This document shows, one piece after another, positions 17,320-27,000 of a stretch of DNA of 64,000 bases. The translations under genes were made by a program, and so were the position numbers. Under the pieces are notes generated by a model. That model was not told the DNA's origin. It ran no database searches and saw nothing but the letters and a program-made list of their open reading frames with translations. This stretch comes from a bacterium (GTDB lineage Bacteria; Campylobacterota; Campylobacteria; Campylobacterales; Arcobacteraceae): positions 1 to 64,000 of the forward strand of contig JAHIWE010000036.1 in the NCBI GenBank assembly GCA_018816105.1, read 5' to 3'. Positions within the stretch are counted from its first letter, which is position 1. The number at the start of each line of letters is the position of its first letter.

Positions 17320-18506
17320 TAAAAAGAAAAAAGAAAAATAAACAAGCACATAATCCATTTTACGATCCAACATTAAAAGCTAGACATAACAGTGCTAGAA
17401 GATTTAAAAAGTTTACATTAACTTCACTAATTTTTTCAATAGCATTTTTAGCATTTTTCCTATTTGATATAGTTGGAAAAGGACTACCAGCTTTTAGTGC
17501 AGCTTATGTAAAAGTTGATGTTACGTATAATGAAAAAACAATTGAGGATAGTAGATTAGCAATTGAAAGAAAATATAGAAATGTTGTTTCAAGAGCTTGG
17601 TTAAGAGATATTCCAAATCAAGTTAGAGCAAATCCAGAACTTATGAACACAACAGAACATACTTGGGCATTAGCTGATGATCAAGTTGACCAGTATTTAA
17701 AAGGTCACCATCATAAATTAAAAGATAAAAATATAGCTTTAGTTGATGAATTATATGCTCAAGGTTTAATTGAAAAAAGATTTAATACTGTATTTTTTAC
17801 AAATGGTGATTCAAAAATTCCTGAATATGCAGGTCTTTATTCAGCAATGGTCGGTTCAGTTTTAACTTTGATTATTACAATGGCTGTAGCTTTTCCTATT
17901 GGAGTTATGACAGCTATTTACCTTGAAGAGTTTGCAAATGATAATAAATTTACTAGATTCATCGAAATTAATATTAATAACCTTGCAGCTATTCCTTCTA
18001 TTTTATTTGGTCTTTTGGGTCTTGCAATATTTATTAATCTATTTGGAATGCCAAGATCATCTCCATTAGTTGGTGGTTTAACACTTGCACTTATGACTCT
18101 ACCTATTATAATAGTTAGTTCACGAGCTGCATTAAGAGCAGTTCCTGATAGTATAAGACAAGCAGGATATGGATTAGGACTTAATAAAATTCAAGTGACA
18201 CGTGACCATGTTTTACCACTTGCATTTCCTGGTGTATTAACAGGATCTATTATTGGTTTGGCACAAGCAATGGGAGAAACAGCTCCATTAATTATTATAG
18301 GAATGATTGCATTTATCCCTGATGCTCCAACCATGGTTACTCAAGCAGCAACTGTTATGCCTGCTCAATTATTTACATGGGCTGGAATGCCAGAAGGTAC
18401 ATATATAGAAAAAACAGCAGCTGGTATTATGGTATTATTAACAATATTAATTTCACTAAATACAATGGCAATATATTTACGAAAAAAATTCGAAGTTAAA
18501 TGGTAA
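17316..18506 (+). CDS. pstA: phosphate ABC transporter permease PstA with N-terminal DUF3333 region
   Basis: Second membrane subunit of the phosphate importer. At 396 residues it is about 100 longer than E. coli PstA. The extra part is a periplasmic segment (about 55-165) between the first membrane helix and the permease core, and resembles DUF3333, known from other long PstA proteins; its function is unknown. The core begins near YSAMVGSVLTLIITMAVAFP and includes AIPSILFGLLGLAIF and the coupling loop DSIRQAGYGLGLNKIQVTRDHVLP. The basic N-terminus (IKRKKKNKQ) is cytoplasmic. Overlaps pstC (ATGA). Confidence 0.92.
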   Translation: MIKRKKKNKQAHNPFYDPTLKARHNSARRFKKFTLTSLIFSIAFLAFFLFDIVGKGLPAFSAAYVKVDVTYNEKTIEDSRLAIERKYRNVVSRAWLRDIPNQVRANPELMNTTEHTWALADDQVDQYLKGHHHKLKDKNIALVDELYAQGLIEKRFNTVFFTNGDSKIPEYAGLYSAMVGSVLTLIITMAVAFPIGVMTAIYLEEFANDNKFTRFIEININNLAAIPSILFGLLGLAIFINLFGMPRSSPLVGGLTLALMTLPIIIVSSRAALRAVPDSIRQAGYGLGLNKIQVTRDHVLPLAFPGVLTGSIIGLAQAMGETAPLIIIGMIAFIPDAPTMVTQAATVMPAQLFTWAGMPEGTYIEKTAAGIMVLLTILISLNTMAIYLRKKFEVKW

Positions 18507-18521
18507 GAAGGAAAAATTAAA

Positions 18522-19295
18522 ATGATAAAAAATGACAATAAAACAAAAATTGAGGTAAGAAACTTAAATTTATTTTATGGGGCTAATCAAGCACTTTTCG
18601 ATATTACAGCTAATTTATATGAAAATAAAATTACCGCGTTAATTGGACCTTCTGGATGTGGAAAATCTACATTTCTAAGATGCGTAAATAGAATGAATGA
18701 TTTAATACCAATTGTAAAAATTGATGGTTCAATAATTATTGATAATAAAAATATCTATGATAAAGACGTTGATGAAGTAAGCGTTAGAAAAAAAATAGGT
18801 ATGGTATTCCAACAACCAAATCCTTTTCCAAAATCAATCTATGATAATGTTGCATATGCTCCATTAAAACATGGAATTGTAAAAAAAGGAAAAGAGTGTG
18901 AGGAACTGGTTGAAACGTCACTTATTAAATCTGGACTTTGGAATGAAGTTAAAGATAAATTAAACCAACCTGGAACTTCACTTAGTGGAGGGCAACAGCA
19001 AAGACTTTGTATTGCAAGAACTATTGCTATTAAACCAGATGTTATATTAATGGATGAGCCAACAAGTGCACTAGATCCAATTTCAACTGAAAAAATTGAA
19101 GCGTTAATGCTTGAATTAAAAGAAGATTATACAATTATAACTGTTACTCATAATATGCAACAAGCTGCACGTGTTGCTGATTACACAGCTTTTTTCCACT
19201 TAGGAAAACTAATAGAATATGATGAAACAGAAACTATTTTTGTTAATCCATATAATAAAAAAACAGAAGATTATATTACAGGGAGATTTGGATAA
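18522..19295 (+). CDS. pstB: phosphate ABC transporter ATP-binding protein
   Basis: ATPase that drives PstCA. The 257 residues have Walker [10 protein letters not shown] near 42, Q-loop [10 protein letters not shown] typical of PstB, signature [16 protein letters not shown], Walker [14 protein letters not shown] and the switch His in TVTHNM. Start ATG follows AAGGAAAAATTAAA. Ends in a one-base overlap with phoU (TAATG). Confidence 0.97.
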   Translation: MIKNDNKTKIEVRNLNLFYGANQALFDITANLYENKITALIGPSGCGKSTFLRCVNRMNDLIPIVKIDGSIIIDNKNIYDKDVDEVSVRKKIGMVFQQPNPFPKSIYDNVAYAPLKHGIVKKGKECEELVETSLIKSGLWNEVKDKLNQPGTSLSGGQQQRLCIARTIAIKPDVILMDEPTSALDPISTEKIEALMLELKEDYTIITVTHNMQQAARVADYTAFFHLGKLIEYDETETIFVNPYNKKTEDYITGRFG

Positions 19296-19963
19296 TGTTA
19301 AAACCGTATGAGCAAAAATTAGGAAATATAAAAGAAGAAATATTAAGAATTGGGACAGATGTTGTTGAATCATTAGAATTATGCCTAAAAGCATTAAAAG
19401 ACAAAAATATTAATGATTTAAAAGATATAGAAATAACAGAAAAAAAACTACAAATTAAATCAAATGAAATTGATAATTTAATAGTAACAACATTAGCTTT
19501 ATATTCACCAGAAGCAAAAGATTTAAGACAACTTGTATCATTTTTAAAAATTACAAATGAACTTGTAAGAACAGGTTCAAATGCAAAAGATTTTGCAAAA
19601 AAATTTAAAAAATCTTATAGTGAAGATTTGAATACAAGTATTATATTAGAGTATGCAGTACCATTATTAAAATCAGCTCTTTTATCTTTACAAACTTCTA
19701 TTTCTATTATCGATGAAACAGACAGTAAACATATTGAAGAGAAATATCATAGAGTTGTAGTTGAAGAGAGCAAAACTGATGATTTATATTTAATGATTGA
19801 AAAAAATATATTAAAATTAATCTCAAAGAATCTTGATTTATCAAAAGAGTATTTTGATATATTAAGTGCTCTAAGAAGATTAGAAAAAATAGCAGATAGA
19901 GCTGTATCTATCGCTAATTTACTTCAGTTTGCTCAAGTTGGAGGAGATATAGTACAATCATAG
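19295..19963 (+). CDS. phoU: phosphate signalling protein PhoU
   Basis: PhoU links the Pst transporter to the phosphate two-component system and limits phosphate uptake. The 222 residues form the usual two three-helix repeats; the metal-binding style motifs are recognisable as DLKDIEITEKKLQIKSNEIDN in the first half and SKTDDLYLMIEKNI in the second, with RRLEKIADRAVSIA near the end. Its place between pstB and the regulator pair is standard. Confidence 0.92.
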   Translation: MLKPYEQKLGNIKEEILRIGTDVVESLELCLKALKDKNINDLKDIEITEKKLQIKSNEIDNLIVTTLALYSPEAKDLRQLVSFLKITNELVRTGSNAKDFAKKFKKSYSEDLNTSIILEYAVPLLKSALLSLQTSISIIDETDSKHIEEKYHRVVVEESKTDDLYLMIEKNILKLISKNLDLSKEYFDILSALRRLEKIADRAVSIANLLQFAQVGGDIVQS

Positions 19964-19984
19964 TTTTTATGATATACTTTTCCA

Positions 19985-20434
19985 ATGAAAAAAGCTATTA
20001 ATAAAATTAAAAACTACTTTAGTACAAACTTCGAGGTTCTAGCTGCAACAATTATTTTTATAGGGATACTTGTTGCTGGCATAGATTTTTATAAAGCAAT
20101 TATCCTTATGCTAGAATTTATTGTAATTATGGAAGTTGTAAAGATGATCTCTGACTTTATAAAAAGAGAGACTTTAAGACTAAGATATGTAATCGATATT
20201 TTCATTATTTTCTTAATTCGTGACGTAATTATTCTAACAACAAACAAAAATAGAGACTATTTTGATATCACATTTTTATTATTTGTAATATTTGTCTTTT
20301 TTATGTTTAGGATTCTTGCAATTAAATTTTCACCAGGTATTATCAAAATCTCAAAAGATACAGTAATTGAGTATGACGATGATAGGCCAAATAAAACAGT
20401 ACATACAACAAAAGAGTCTAATTCAAATGAATAA
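19985..20434 (+). CDS. PsiE-like membrane protein
   Basis: The 149-residue protein has about four membrane helices and the segment FIKRETLRLRYVIDIFIIFLIRDVIIL, which matches the PsiE pattern (a basic loop, then idIa..ivRdlI). PsiE is phosphate-starvation-inducible in E. coli; its biochemical role is unknown. Position between phoU and the response regulator, with an 8-base overlap with the latter, ties it to phosphate control here. The C-terminal 30 residues are polar and cytoplasmic. Confidence 0.75.
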   Translation: MKKAINKIKNYFSTNFEVLAATIIFIGILVAGIDFYKAIILMLEFIVIMEVVKMISDFIKRETLRLRYVIDIFIIFLIRDVIILTTNKNRDYFDITFLLFVIFVFFMFRILAIKFSPGIIKISKDTVIEYDDDRPNKTVHTTKESNSNE

Positions 20435-21098
20435 ATTAATTTTAATAGTTGAAGACGAAGAGGATATTTTAGAACTTCTTGAATATACTCTTCAAAAAGA
20501 GGGTTATGAAACAATAGGTTTTTTAACTATTGATAAAAATGTAAGAAATATTTTAGATGAAGAGCATATTGATTTAATTTTAATGGATAGAAATCTTCCT
20601 GGGATTGAAGGCACAACATTTATTAAAGAAATTAAAAAACAAGGTTACTCAAATCCTGTGATTTACGTAAGTGCAAAAGATAATGATGATGATATTATTG
20701 AAGGCTTTGACTCTTATGCTGATGATTATATTACAAAGCCTTTTAATATCAAAGAATTATGTGCAAGAGTTAAAGCTGTTATGAAAAGAAGCTCAAAAGA
20801 GATTGATATTTTAAAAGTTAGAGATATTGTTTACAAGTCTTCAAATAAAAAGTTTTCTATTGATAATGTTGAAATAGATTTAACCCACCTTGAACATGAT
20901 TTATTATTAGAATTTATTAAAAACAAAGATATTTTAATGACGCGAGAGCATCTATTAAATAGTGTTTGGCAAGACTCATTTGATAAAAAAATAAAAACTG
21001 TAAATGTTGCTATTAAAAGATTAAAAGCTAAAATTGATGCTGATGGAACAAAAGATTATATAAAATCTATTAGAGGCGAAGGTTATATTTTTTGCTAA
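20427..21098 (+). CDS. PhoB-like OmpR-family response regulator
   Basis: Receiver domain (1-120) with the acidic pair VEDEED, phospho-acceptor Asp in ILMDRNLPG near 52 and Lys in YITKPF near 101; winged-helix DNA-binding domain (about 135-223) ending VNVAIKRLKAKID...IRGEGYIFC. The ATG at 20427 is chosen because the receiver starts at once (MNKLILIVEDEED); an upstream in-frame ATG at 20367 would add 20 residues encoded inside the PsiE-like gene. Overlaps that gene by 8 bases and the kinase gene by 7. It most likely binds the two GTAACC boxes before pstS and pstC, in the manner of PhosR of C. jejuni. Confidence 0.9.
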   Translation: MNKLILIVEDEEDILELLEYTLQKEGYETIGFLTIDKNVRNILDEEHIDLILMDRNLPGIEGTTFIKEIKKQGYSNPVIYVSAKDNDDDIIEGFDSYADDYITKPFNIKELCARVKAVMKRSSKEIDILKVRDIVYKSSNKKFSIDNVEIDLTHLEHDLLLEFIKNKDILMTREHLLNSVWQDSFDKKIKTVNVAIKRLKAKIDADGTKDYIKSIRGEGYIFC

Positions 21099-22480
21099 AA
21101 ATTCACCAACTATTTTTACGAACTTATATAGCTATTTTTGCAGCAATTCTAATCACTCTAACTTTAGTTACATATTTTTGGGCAAAAAATCTTTATTTAA
21201 ATCAAATTGAAAAAAACCTTATTCAAAATATTGATACCTTATCAATTGTTTTAGATGAAATGCAAAATATTCATAATATTACAAATATTGTAAAAAATCT
21301 ACGTACTGAATTAAATCTAAGAATCACAATTATTAATGAAGATGGAAAAGTAATAGCAGAAAGCGATAAACTTGAATTGTCAGATATTAACAATCATTCA
21401 AATAGAGTAGAAATAATTCAAGCTAGAAATGTTGGTATGGGTAAGGATACTAGAGAATCTGAAACTTTAAAAAAAGAACTTCTATATATTGCAAAAAAAA
21501 TCACTATTGAAAATCATATTTACTATATACGAATGGCTGATTATACAAATAAAATCACTGATAATTTTATGAAACTAACTTTTGATATATTTTTATTTAT
21601 TACCTTCTTTTTAATTATTGCATTTTTAGCTACATATTTTATTAGTATAAGAATAAAAAAAGAAGCTGATAGTATTTTATATTTTTTAACACAACTTTCA
21701 AACAAGAAGCAATCTTTTCCTCTAAATTCAACTTATACCTATGAATTTTATAAAATTGCAAAACTATTAAACAAAGTTGCCATCAAACTTTCAAAAAAAG
21801 AGAGACAAAAAGCCAAACAAACTGCCAAGCTAAAACTAGCAAATAGACAAAAAGATGAGATAATATCGGCCTTATCCCATGAATTCAAAAACCCAATTGC
21901 AATTATTTCTGGATATAGTGAAACAATTTTAAATGATGAACAAATGCCTCAGGCTATGAAAAATAAATTCTTAAGAAAAATACAAACAAATGCAATTAAA
22001 ATGTCTCATATAATAGATAAACTACGATTAACACTAAAACTAGAAGAAGGAAAACAAGAAATACTGCTACTTCCTTGTTCTATGAAAAAACTAATTGATA
22101 ATTGTGTAAGTGATTTACATGATAAATATAAAAATAGAGAAATTATTGTTTTAGGTGAAGATATCACTTTAAATGTAGATGAAACATTAATCTCAATGGC
22201 GATTTCAAATCTAATTGAAAATGCTTTAAAGTACTCAGAAGATGAAGTTATTGTTAAAATCAACGAAAATTCTATTTGTATTATAGATAAGGGAATTGGA
22301 ATTGAAATTAATGAGCTTGAAAATATAAATCAGAAATTTTATAGAGTATCAAACAATGGATGGAACAATTCCCTAGGGTTAGGGCTTTTTATTGTTCAAT
22401 CTGTACTATCATTACATAATTTTAACCTCGAAATAAGTTCAGAATTTGAAAAAGGTTCTCAATTTTGTATAAAATATTAA
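21092..22480 (+). CDS. PhoR-like membrane sensor histidine kinase
   Basis: Partner of the response regulator with which it overlaps by 7 bases. The 462 residues have a membrane helix at about 10-30, a 130-residue periplasmic part, a second helix (IFLFITFFLIIAFLATYFI, about 167-187), then the dimerisation domain with SHEFKNP (His near 262) and an ATPase domain with NLIENALKYS, DKGIGIE and GLGLFIVQ. The start codon is TTG (MLKIHQLFLRTY). No PAS domain is apparent, unlike E. coli PhoR. A phosphate-sensing role rests on operon position. Confidence 0.88.
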   Translation: MLKIHQLFLRTYIAIFAAILITLTLVTYFWAKNLYLNQIEKNLIQNIDTLSIVLDEMQNIHNITNIVKNLRTELNLRITIINEDGKVIAESDKLELSDINNHSNRVEIIQARNVGMGKDTRESETLKKELLYIAKKITIENHIYYIRMADYTNKITDNFMKLTFDIFLFITFFLIIAFLATYFISIRIKKEADSILYFLTQLSNKKQSFPLNSTYTYEFYKIAKLLNKVAIKLSKKERQKAKQTAKLKLANRQKDEIISALSHEFKNPIAIISGYSETILNDEQMPQAMKNKFLRKIQTNAIKMSHIIDKLRLTLKLEEGKQEILLLPCSMKKLIDNCVSDLHDKYKNREIIVLGEDITLNVDETLISMAISNLIENALKYSEDEVIVKINENSICIIDKGIGIEINELENINQKFYRVSNNGWNNSLGLGLFIVQSVLSLHNFNLEISSEFEKGSQFCIKY

Positions 22481-22519
22481 TTTATACTTAATTTAAGTAA
22501 TTTTTAAGTATTACTACAC

Positions 22520-22525
22520 TATTAT
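22520..22525 (+). promoter_or_regulatory. candidate -10 box for rplM-rpsI
   Basis: TATTAT stands 31 bases before the rplM start, behind an AT-rich tract (TTAATTTAAGTAATTTTTAAG). A ribosome site AGCGGAG follows. This is a plausible promoter only. Confidence 0.35.
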
Positions 22526-22555
22526 TTCACCTCATTAAAAAAGCGGAGAAAATAA

Positions 22556-22975
22556 ATGAAATTTACTCAAATGGCACATGCTAACGAAATCGAAAGAGAT
22601 TGGATAGTAGTTGATGCAACTGATAAAGTATTCGGAAGAATTATTACAGAAGTTGCTACTATCTTAAGAGGGAAAAACAAACCTTGTTTTACACCAAATG
22701 TAGACTGTGGAGATTTTGTTGTTATTATAAATGCATCAAAAGCAAAATTTTCTGGTAAAAAATTAGAAAGTAAAAATTACTTTACACACTCAGGTTATTT
22801 TGGTAGTACAAAAACTCACAAAATGTCTGAAATGTTTGAAAAAAATCCAGAAAAATTATACAAACTGGCAACAAGAGGTATGCTTCCAAAGACTACTCTT
22901 GGTAAAGCTATGTTAAAAAAATTAAAAGTATACGCAGGTAGCGAACACCCTCATACTGCGCAAATTAAAGGATAA
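22556..22975 (+). CDS. rplM: 50S ribosomal protein L13
   Basis: L13 is an early 23S-binding protein. The 139-residue sequence has [48 protein letters not shown] split across the core, and the C-terminal [20 protein letters not shown]...HPHTAQ. Ribosome site GCGGAG lies 9 bases before the ATG. Followed by rpsI after 5 bases, the standard pair. Confidence 0.97.
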   Translation: MKFTQMAHANEIERDWIVVDATDKVFGRIITEVATILRGKNKPCFTPNVDCGDFVVIINASKAKFSGKKLESKNYFTHSGYFGSTKTHKMSEMFEKNPEKLYKLATRGMLPKTTLGKAMLKKLKVYAGSEHPHTAQIKG

Positions 22976-22980
22976 TAGTA

Positions 22981-23370
22981 ATGGCAAAAGTATATGCAAC
23001 TGGAAGAAGAAAATCAGCAGTAGCTAAAGTATGGCTAGAAAATGGTAATGGTCAATTAACAGTTAATGGTCAATCTTTAGACGCATGGCTTGGTGGTCAT
23101 GAATCTATCAAAAAAAGAGTAATGCAACCATTAAATGTTGCTAAACAAGAAACTTCTGTAAACATTGTAGTAAAAACTCTTGGTGGTGGATATTCTGCAC
23201 AAGCTGACGCTGCAAGACACGGAATTTCAAGAGCACTAGTTGCTTTTGATGAGCAGTTTAGAGCAGTGTTAAAACCTTACGGTTTATTAACAAGAGATGC
23301 TAGATCTGTTGAAAGAAAAAAATACGGAAAGAAAAAAGCAAGAAAATCTTCTCAATTCTCAAAAAGATAA
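22981..23370 (+). CDS. rpsI: 30S ribosomal protein S9
   Basis: S9 reaches the P-site tRNA through its basic C-terminal tail. The 129-residue sequence begins [15 protein letters not shown], has [19 protein letters not shown], and ends in the tail [22 protein letters not shown], whose terminal SKR is typical. Co-transcribed with rplM; a terminator follows. Confidence 0.97.
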   Translation: MAKVYATGRRKSAVAKVWLENGNGQLTVNGQSLDAWLGGHESIKKRVMQPLNVAKQETSVNIVVKTLGGGYSAQADAARHGISRALVAFDEQFRAVLKPYGLLTRDARSVERKKYGKKKARKSSQFSKR

Positions 23371-23408
23371 TTGGTATTTTCGAAGAGTATATTTCTTACT
23401 GTTCTCAG

Positions 23409-23439
23409 AAAAAGGAGCGACTTTGTTGCTCCTTTTTTT
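23409..23439 (+). terminator. terminator after rplM-rpsI
   Basis: AAAAAGGAGC pairs with GCTCCTTTTT around a nine-base loop, followed by further T. It lies 38 bases after the rpsI stop. Confidence 0.9.
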
Positions 23440-23474
23440 ATGCTTATTTATATAAAAAAACTATACAATACCAT

Positions 23475-24977
23475 ATGAAATTATTAACTTACTATTTATT
23501 ACTTATTACCTACCTAAGTGCAAGTACCTTGAATCTATCAATGAGTTCAAGTCCTAGTCGATTAAATCCTATATTAGCAAATGATAGTGCGAGTAGTGAA
23601 ATATCTGATTGGCTTTTTAATGGCTTATTTAAATATGATAAAAATGGAAATCCAACTGTTGATTTAGCACAATCATATGAATTTAAAGATCCAACAACAC
23701 TAATAATAAAACTAAAAGAAAATGTACTTTGGCACGATGGTGTTAAGTTCTCTGCAAAAGATGTAATCTTTACATATGAAAAAATTATTGATCCAAAAGT
23801 ATTTAACTCTATTAAATCAAATTTTCAACAAGTAAAAAGTGTAAAAGTAATTGATGATTACACAATTGAAGTGATATATTCACAAGCATATTTTAAAGCA
23901 ATAGAAACTTGGATGGTTGGAATTCTTCCTTATCATCTTTTAAAAGATGAAGAAAATTTAATGACAAGCTCTTTTAATAAAAATCCAATAGGAACCGGTG
24001 CTTATAAATTAAAAGAGTTTAAAACTGCTCAAGATATAGAATTAATTGCAAATGAAAACTATTTTGAGGGAAAGCCTAAAATTGATAAAATCTTATATAA
24101 ATTTCTTCCTGATCCGAATACTTCATTTTTATATTTAAAACAAAAAAAACTTGATATTGGAGGATTAACTCCAATTCAAATAGATAGACAAATTGATAAT
24201 GATTTTAAAAACAAATTTACAATAATTCAAAAACCAAGTTTTGCATACTCATATTTAGGATTTAATCTAAAAAATGAAAAATTCAAAGATATTAGAATAA
24301 GACAAGCTTTATCATTAGCGATTGATAGACAAGAGATAGTGGATATTTTGTTTTTTGGATATGGAAAGATTTGTAATGGACCTTTTTTACCAGACTCATT
24401 TGCATATAATGAAGATGTAAAAACTATAAAACAAGATATAACAAAAGCAAAAGCTTTACTAAAAAAGGCTGGTTATGATGAAAACAATCCATTTACTTTT
24501 GAAATAGTTACAAATACGGGAAATGACACAAGAATAAACGCAGCACAAATATTACAATATCAGCTTGAAAAAGCTGGAGTTAAAATGAGTATCAAAGTAA
24601 TGGAGTGGCAAGCCTTTTTAAATACGGTTGTTCATCCAAAAAAATTTGAAGCAGTACTTTTGGGATGGTCACTTGCTTTAATGCCTGATGCTTTTCCACT
24701 TTGGCATAGCTCAAGTTCAAAATTAGGTGGATTTAATCTTGTTGCTTATGAAAATGAAAAAGTTGATATACTAATAGAGCAAGGTAGTACTACAATTAAT
24801 AGAGATGAATTAGGAAATATTTATAAAGAAATTTTTAAAATCATTGCTGATGATTTACCATATTTATTTTTATATATTCCAGATGCTATTACTGTGGTAA
24901 ATAAAGATATAAAAAATATAGAACCTTCATTTGTAGGAATAATGCACAATCAAAAAGATTGGGTAATTGAAGAATAA
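23475..24977 (+). CDS. peptide/nickel-type ABC substrate-binding protein (SBP_bac_5)
   Basis: A 500-residue periplasmic binding protein with a Sec signal (MKLLTYYLLLITYLSAS). Family features are LFNGLFKYDKNGNPTVDLAQSYEF, LWHDGVKFSAKDVIFTYE, and IRIRQALSLAIDR. Relatives bind oligopeptides, dipeptides, nickel or haem. No permease or ATPase genes are adjacent, so it either serves a transporter elsewhere or uses another route; ligand unknown. A HAD phosphatase gene follows after 22 bases with its own AAAAGGA site, so the two may be one transcript. Confidence 0.85.
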   Translation: MKLLTYYLLLITYLSASTLNLSMSSSPSRLNPILANDSASSEISDWLFNGLFKYDKNGNPTVDLAQSYEFKDPTTLIIKLKENVLWHDGVKFSAKDVIFTYEKIIDPKVFNSIKSNFQQVKSVKVIDDYTIEVIYSQAYFKAIETWMVGILPYHLLKDEENLMTSSFNKNPIGTGAYKLKEFKTAQDIELIANENYFEGKPKIDKILYKFLPDPNTSFLYLKQKKLDIGGLTPIQIDRQIDNDFKNKFTIIQKPSFAYSYLGFNLKNEKFKDIRIRQALSLAIDRQEIVDILFFGYGKICNGPFLPDSFAYNEDVKTIKQDITKAKALLKKAGYDENNPFTFEIVTNTGNDTRINAAQILQYQLEKAGVKMSIKVMEWQAFLNTVVHPKKFEAVLLGWSLALMPDAFPLWHSSSSKLGGFNLVAYENEKVDILIEQGSTTINRDELGNIYKEIFKIIADDLPYLFLYIPDAITVVNKDIKNIEPSFVGIMHNQKDWVIEE

Positions 24978-24999
24978 GAAAAAAAGGAATTAATAAAAT

Positions 25000-25659
25000 A
25001 TGAAAAAAGAAAAAATAATACTTTTTGATTTAGATGGAACATTAATAGATTCAACTGATGCTATTGTTTCAACTTTTTATCACACATTTAAAGAATTAGA
25101 ATTTAATTTTACAGGTAGTGATAAAAATATAAAAGATTTAATAGGTTATCCTTTAGATATTATGTATAAAGATTTAGGGATTGAAGATTCAAAAGTTTGG
25201 GATTTTGTTGATGCTTATAAAAACAGATATAGAGTTATCTCAAAAGAACAAACTACATTACTTGAAAATGCATATGAAGCTGTACTTTTAGCTTCACAAC
25301 TAGGAAGAGTAAGCGTTGTAACTACAAAAACTAGAATGTATACAATGCCATTGTTAGAACATTTTAATATTGCACATTTTTTTGAAATTGTAACAGGTAG
25401 AGAAAATGTACAAAATCCAAAACCACACCCAGAACCTATTTTAATTACACTTGAACAAATGAATTATAATAAAGATTTGCACGATGTATGGATGATTGGT
25501 GATACTAAACTTGATTTAATTGCTGCACGTGAAGCAAATATAAGATCAATTGGTGTTTTATGTGGATATGGTGAAATAAATGAGATACAAGAATACACTC
25601 AATTTATTCAAAAAGATGCAATAAGTGCAATAAATTTCCTAAAAAATCTAAAAGATTAA
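25000..25659 (+). CDS. HAD-family phosphatase, phosphoglycolate phosphatase-like
   Basis: The 219-residue protein has the HAD motif I DLDGTLIDS at 10-18, motif II VVTTKT, motif III Lys in NPKPHPEP and motif IV MIGDTKLDL, with a helical cap between motifs I and II. This is the Gph/PpaX subgroup, acting on phosphoglycolate, pyrophosphate or similar small phosphates; the exact substrate cannot be read from sequence. Start ATG follows AAAAGGAATTAATAAAAT. Confidence 0.85.
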   Translation: MKKEKIILFDLDGTLIDSTDAIVSTFYHTFKELEFNFTGSDKNIKDLIGYPLDIMYKDLGIEDSKVWDFVDAYKNRYRVISKEQTTLLENAYEAVLLASQLGRVSVVTTKTRMYTMPLLEHFNIAHFFEIVTGRENVQNPKPHPEPILITLEQMNYNKDLHDVWMIGDTKLDLIAAREANIRSIGVLCGYGEINEIQEYTQFIQKDAISAINFLKNLKD

Positions 25660-26013
25660 TTAAATTAATCAATTCTAACGCTCAAATACTAATTAAATAT
25701 AGCTTAAATTTAATTTTTATATTATAAATACTATATTTAATTAAGATTTTATTCATATAATTATTTTAAGTTTAATTATTTTTTCCATATATCAAGAAAC
25801 ATCTATTTTATAGTACTTTCTTTGTATTTTTAATCTTTGTATTTTTTGTTATAGATAGTAAAAATAACTTTTAATTTTTATTTTACTGTAGCATTAAGTT
25901 ACATATATTTCATTTTCTTTTAAATAAAAGTGCCTTATAAGTTAAGATTATCTATAATGTTGAAGACTAATTAAATTTTTTAAGTCAAATTTAATATTAA
26001 TTAAGGAGCCACT
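25660..26013 (+). other. 354-base gene-free leader of the por operon
   Basis: Extremely AT-rich. I see no tRNA, open frame or strong hairpin. A consensus TATAAT at 25953-25958 (TCTATAATG) is a good -10 candidate 56 bases before porG, and AAGGAG is its ribosome site. The remaining 300 bases hold only A/T tracts, possibly intrinsically bent DNA or a decayed gene. Confidence 0.5.
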
Positions 26014-26577
26014 ATGTTAGAAATTAGATGGCATAGCCGTGCAGGTCAAGGTGCTGTTACAGGTGCTAAGGGTCTTGGGTCAATTGTTGCCGAATCTGGT
26101 AAACAAGTTCAAGCATTTGCATTCTATGGTTCAGCTAAAAGAGGTGCGTCGATGACAGCCTACAATAGAATAGATGATAAAGTAATTTTAAATCACGAAA
26201 AATATATGCAACCAGATTTTGTATTTATACTAGATCCAGGTTTAGCGTTAACTGATGATATTACTGCTAATGGTAAAGATACAACAAAATATATTATTAC
26301 AACACACCTTAGCAAAGGGGATCTAATTGCATTAGTTCCTGAATTACAAGGTATTGAAGATAGAGTTTTTGTACTTGATTGTTTTCAAATTGCAAGAGAT
26401 ACAATAGGAAAAGCTATTCCAAATACTCCAATGCTTGGTGCATTTATGAAAGTAAGTGGAATGTTTGATTTAGAACATTTCAAAGAAAAAATGCATGGTG
26501 TATTAAAAAAATTACCACCAAATATTATTGATGCAAATATGGTTGCAATCCAACGTGCTTACGATGAAGTTCATTAA
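26014..26577 (+). CDS. porG: pyruvate:ferredoxin oxidoreductase gamma subunit
   Basis: Part of the four-subunit enzyme that oxidises pyruvate to acetyl-CoA and reduces ferredoxin or flavodoxin. The 187 residues match the gamma family: IRWHSRAGQGAVTGAKGLG at the start, AFAFYGSAKRGASMTAYNRI, and ANTPMLGAFMKVSG-like sequence at 144-158. First gene of porGDAB, with AAGGAGCC before the ATG. The order gamma-delta-alpha-beta is that of Helicobacter pylori. A 2-oxoglutarate enzyme is the alternative, less likely given the separate delta subunit. Confidence 0.92.
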   Translation: MLEIRWHSRAGQGAVTGAKGLGSIVAESGKQVQAFAFYGSAKRGASMTAYNRIDDKVILNHEKYMQPDFVFILDPGLALTDDITANGKDTTKYIITTHLSKGDLIALVPELQGIEDRVFVLDCFQIARDTIGKAIPNTPMLGAFMKVSGMFDLEHFKEKMHGVLKKLPPNIIDANMVAIQRAYDEVH

Positions 26578-26587
26578 AGGATAAAAA

Positions 26588-26998
26588 ATGAGTAAACCAA
26601 TTAGTGAAATGGGATGGGATGAGTTAGTACCAGGTGCTGCTCTTTACACATTCGATGGAGATATAGATTATAATATTGCAGATATTCAACCAGAAGATAG
26701 AATGTATTCTGAAACTAGTTCGAAAAGTATGTCTGTAGGAGACTGGAGAGTTATTAAACCAGTTTGGAATTCTGAAACTTGTATTGACTGTCAAAATTGC
26801 TGGATATTCTGTCCAGATACATCAATTATTGCTAGAAATAAAGAGATGAAAGGTGTGGATTATGAACACTGTAAAGGTTGTGGTTTATGCGTAAGTGTTT
26901 GTCCTACAAACCCAAAATCATTATTAATGTTTAATGAATTTGAAACAGTAGAAAATGCACTTTCACAATGGCCTGAGAAAAAGAAGAAAGGTGAATAA
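26588..26998 (+). CDS. porD: pyruvate:ferredoxin oxidoreductase delta subunit
   Basis: The ferredoxin-like subunit that carries electrons between the catalytic part and external ferredoxin. The 136 residues contain two 4Fe-4S motifs, CIDCQNCWIFCPD near 62 and CKGCGLCVSVCPTNP near 97. An 85-residue N-terminal part anchors it to the complex. Ribosome site AAAGGA; 10 bases after porG and 2 bases before porA. Confidence 0.94.
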   Translation: MSKPISEMGWDELVPGAALYTFDGDIDYNIADIQPEDRMYSETSSKSMSVGDWRVIKPVWNSETCIDCQNCWIFCPDTSIIARNKEMKGVDYEHCKGCGLCVSVCPTNPKSLLMFNEFETVENALSQWPEKKKKGE

Positions 26999-27000
26999 CA

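Noticed and set aside
20367-20426. Longer response regulator from ATG 20367
   Set aside because: The added 20 residues are encoded within the PsiE-like gene in another frame and precede a complete receiver start.
25660-26013. tRNA, riboswitch or small gene in the long por leader
   Set aside because: No cloverleaf, T-loop motif, GC-bearing stem or coding-like frame could be found by eye.
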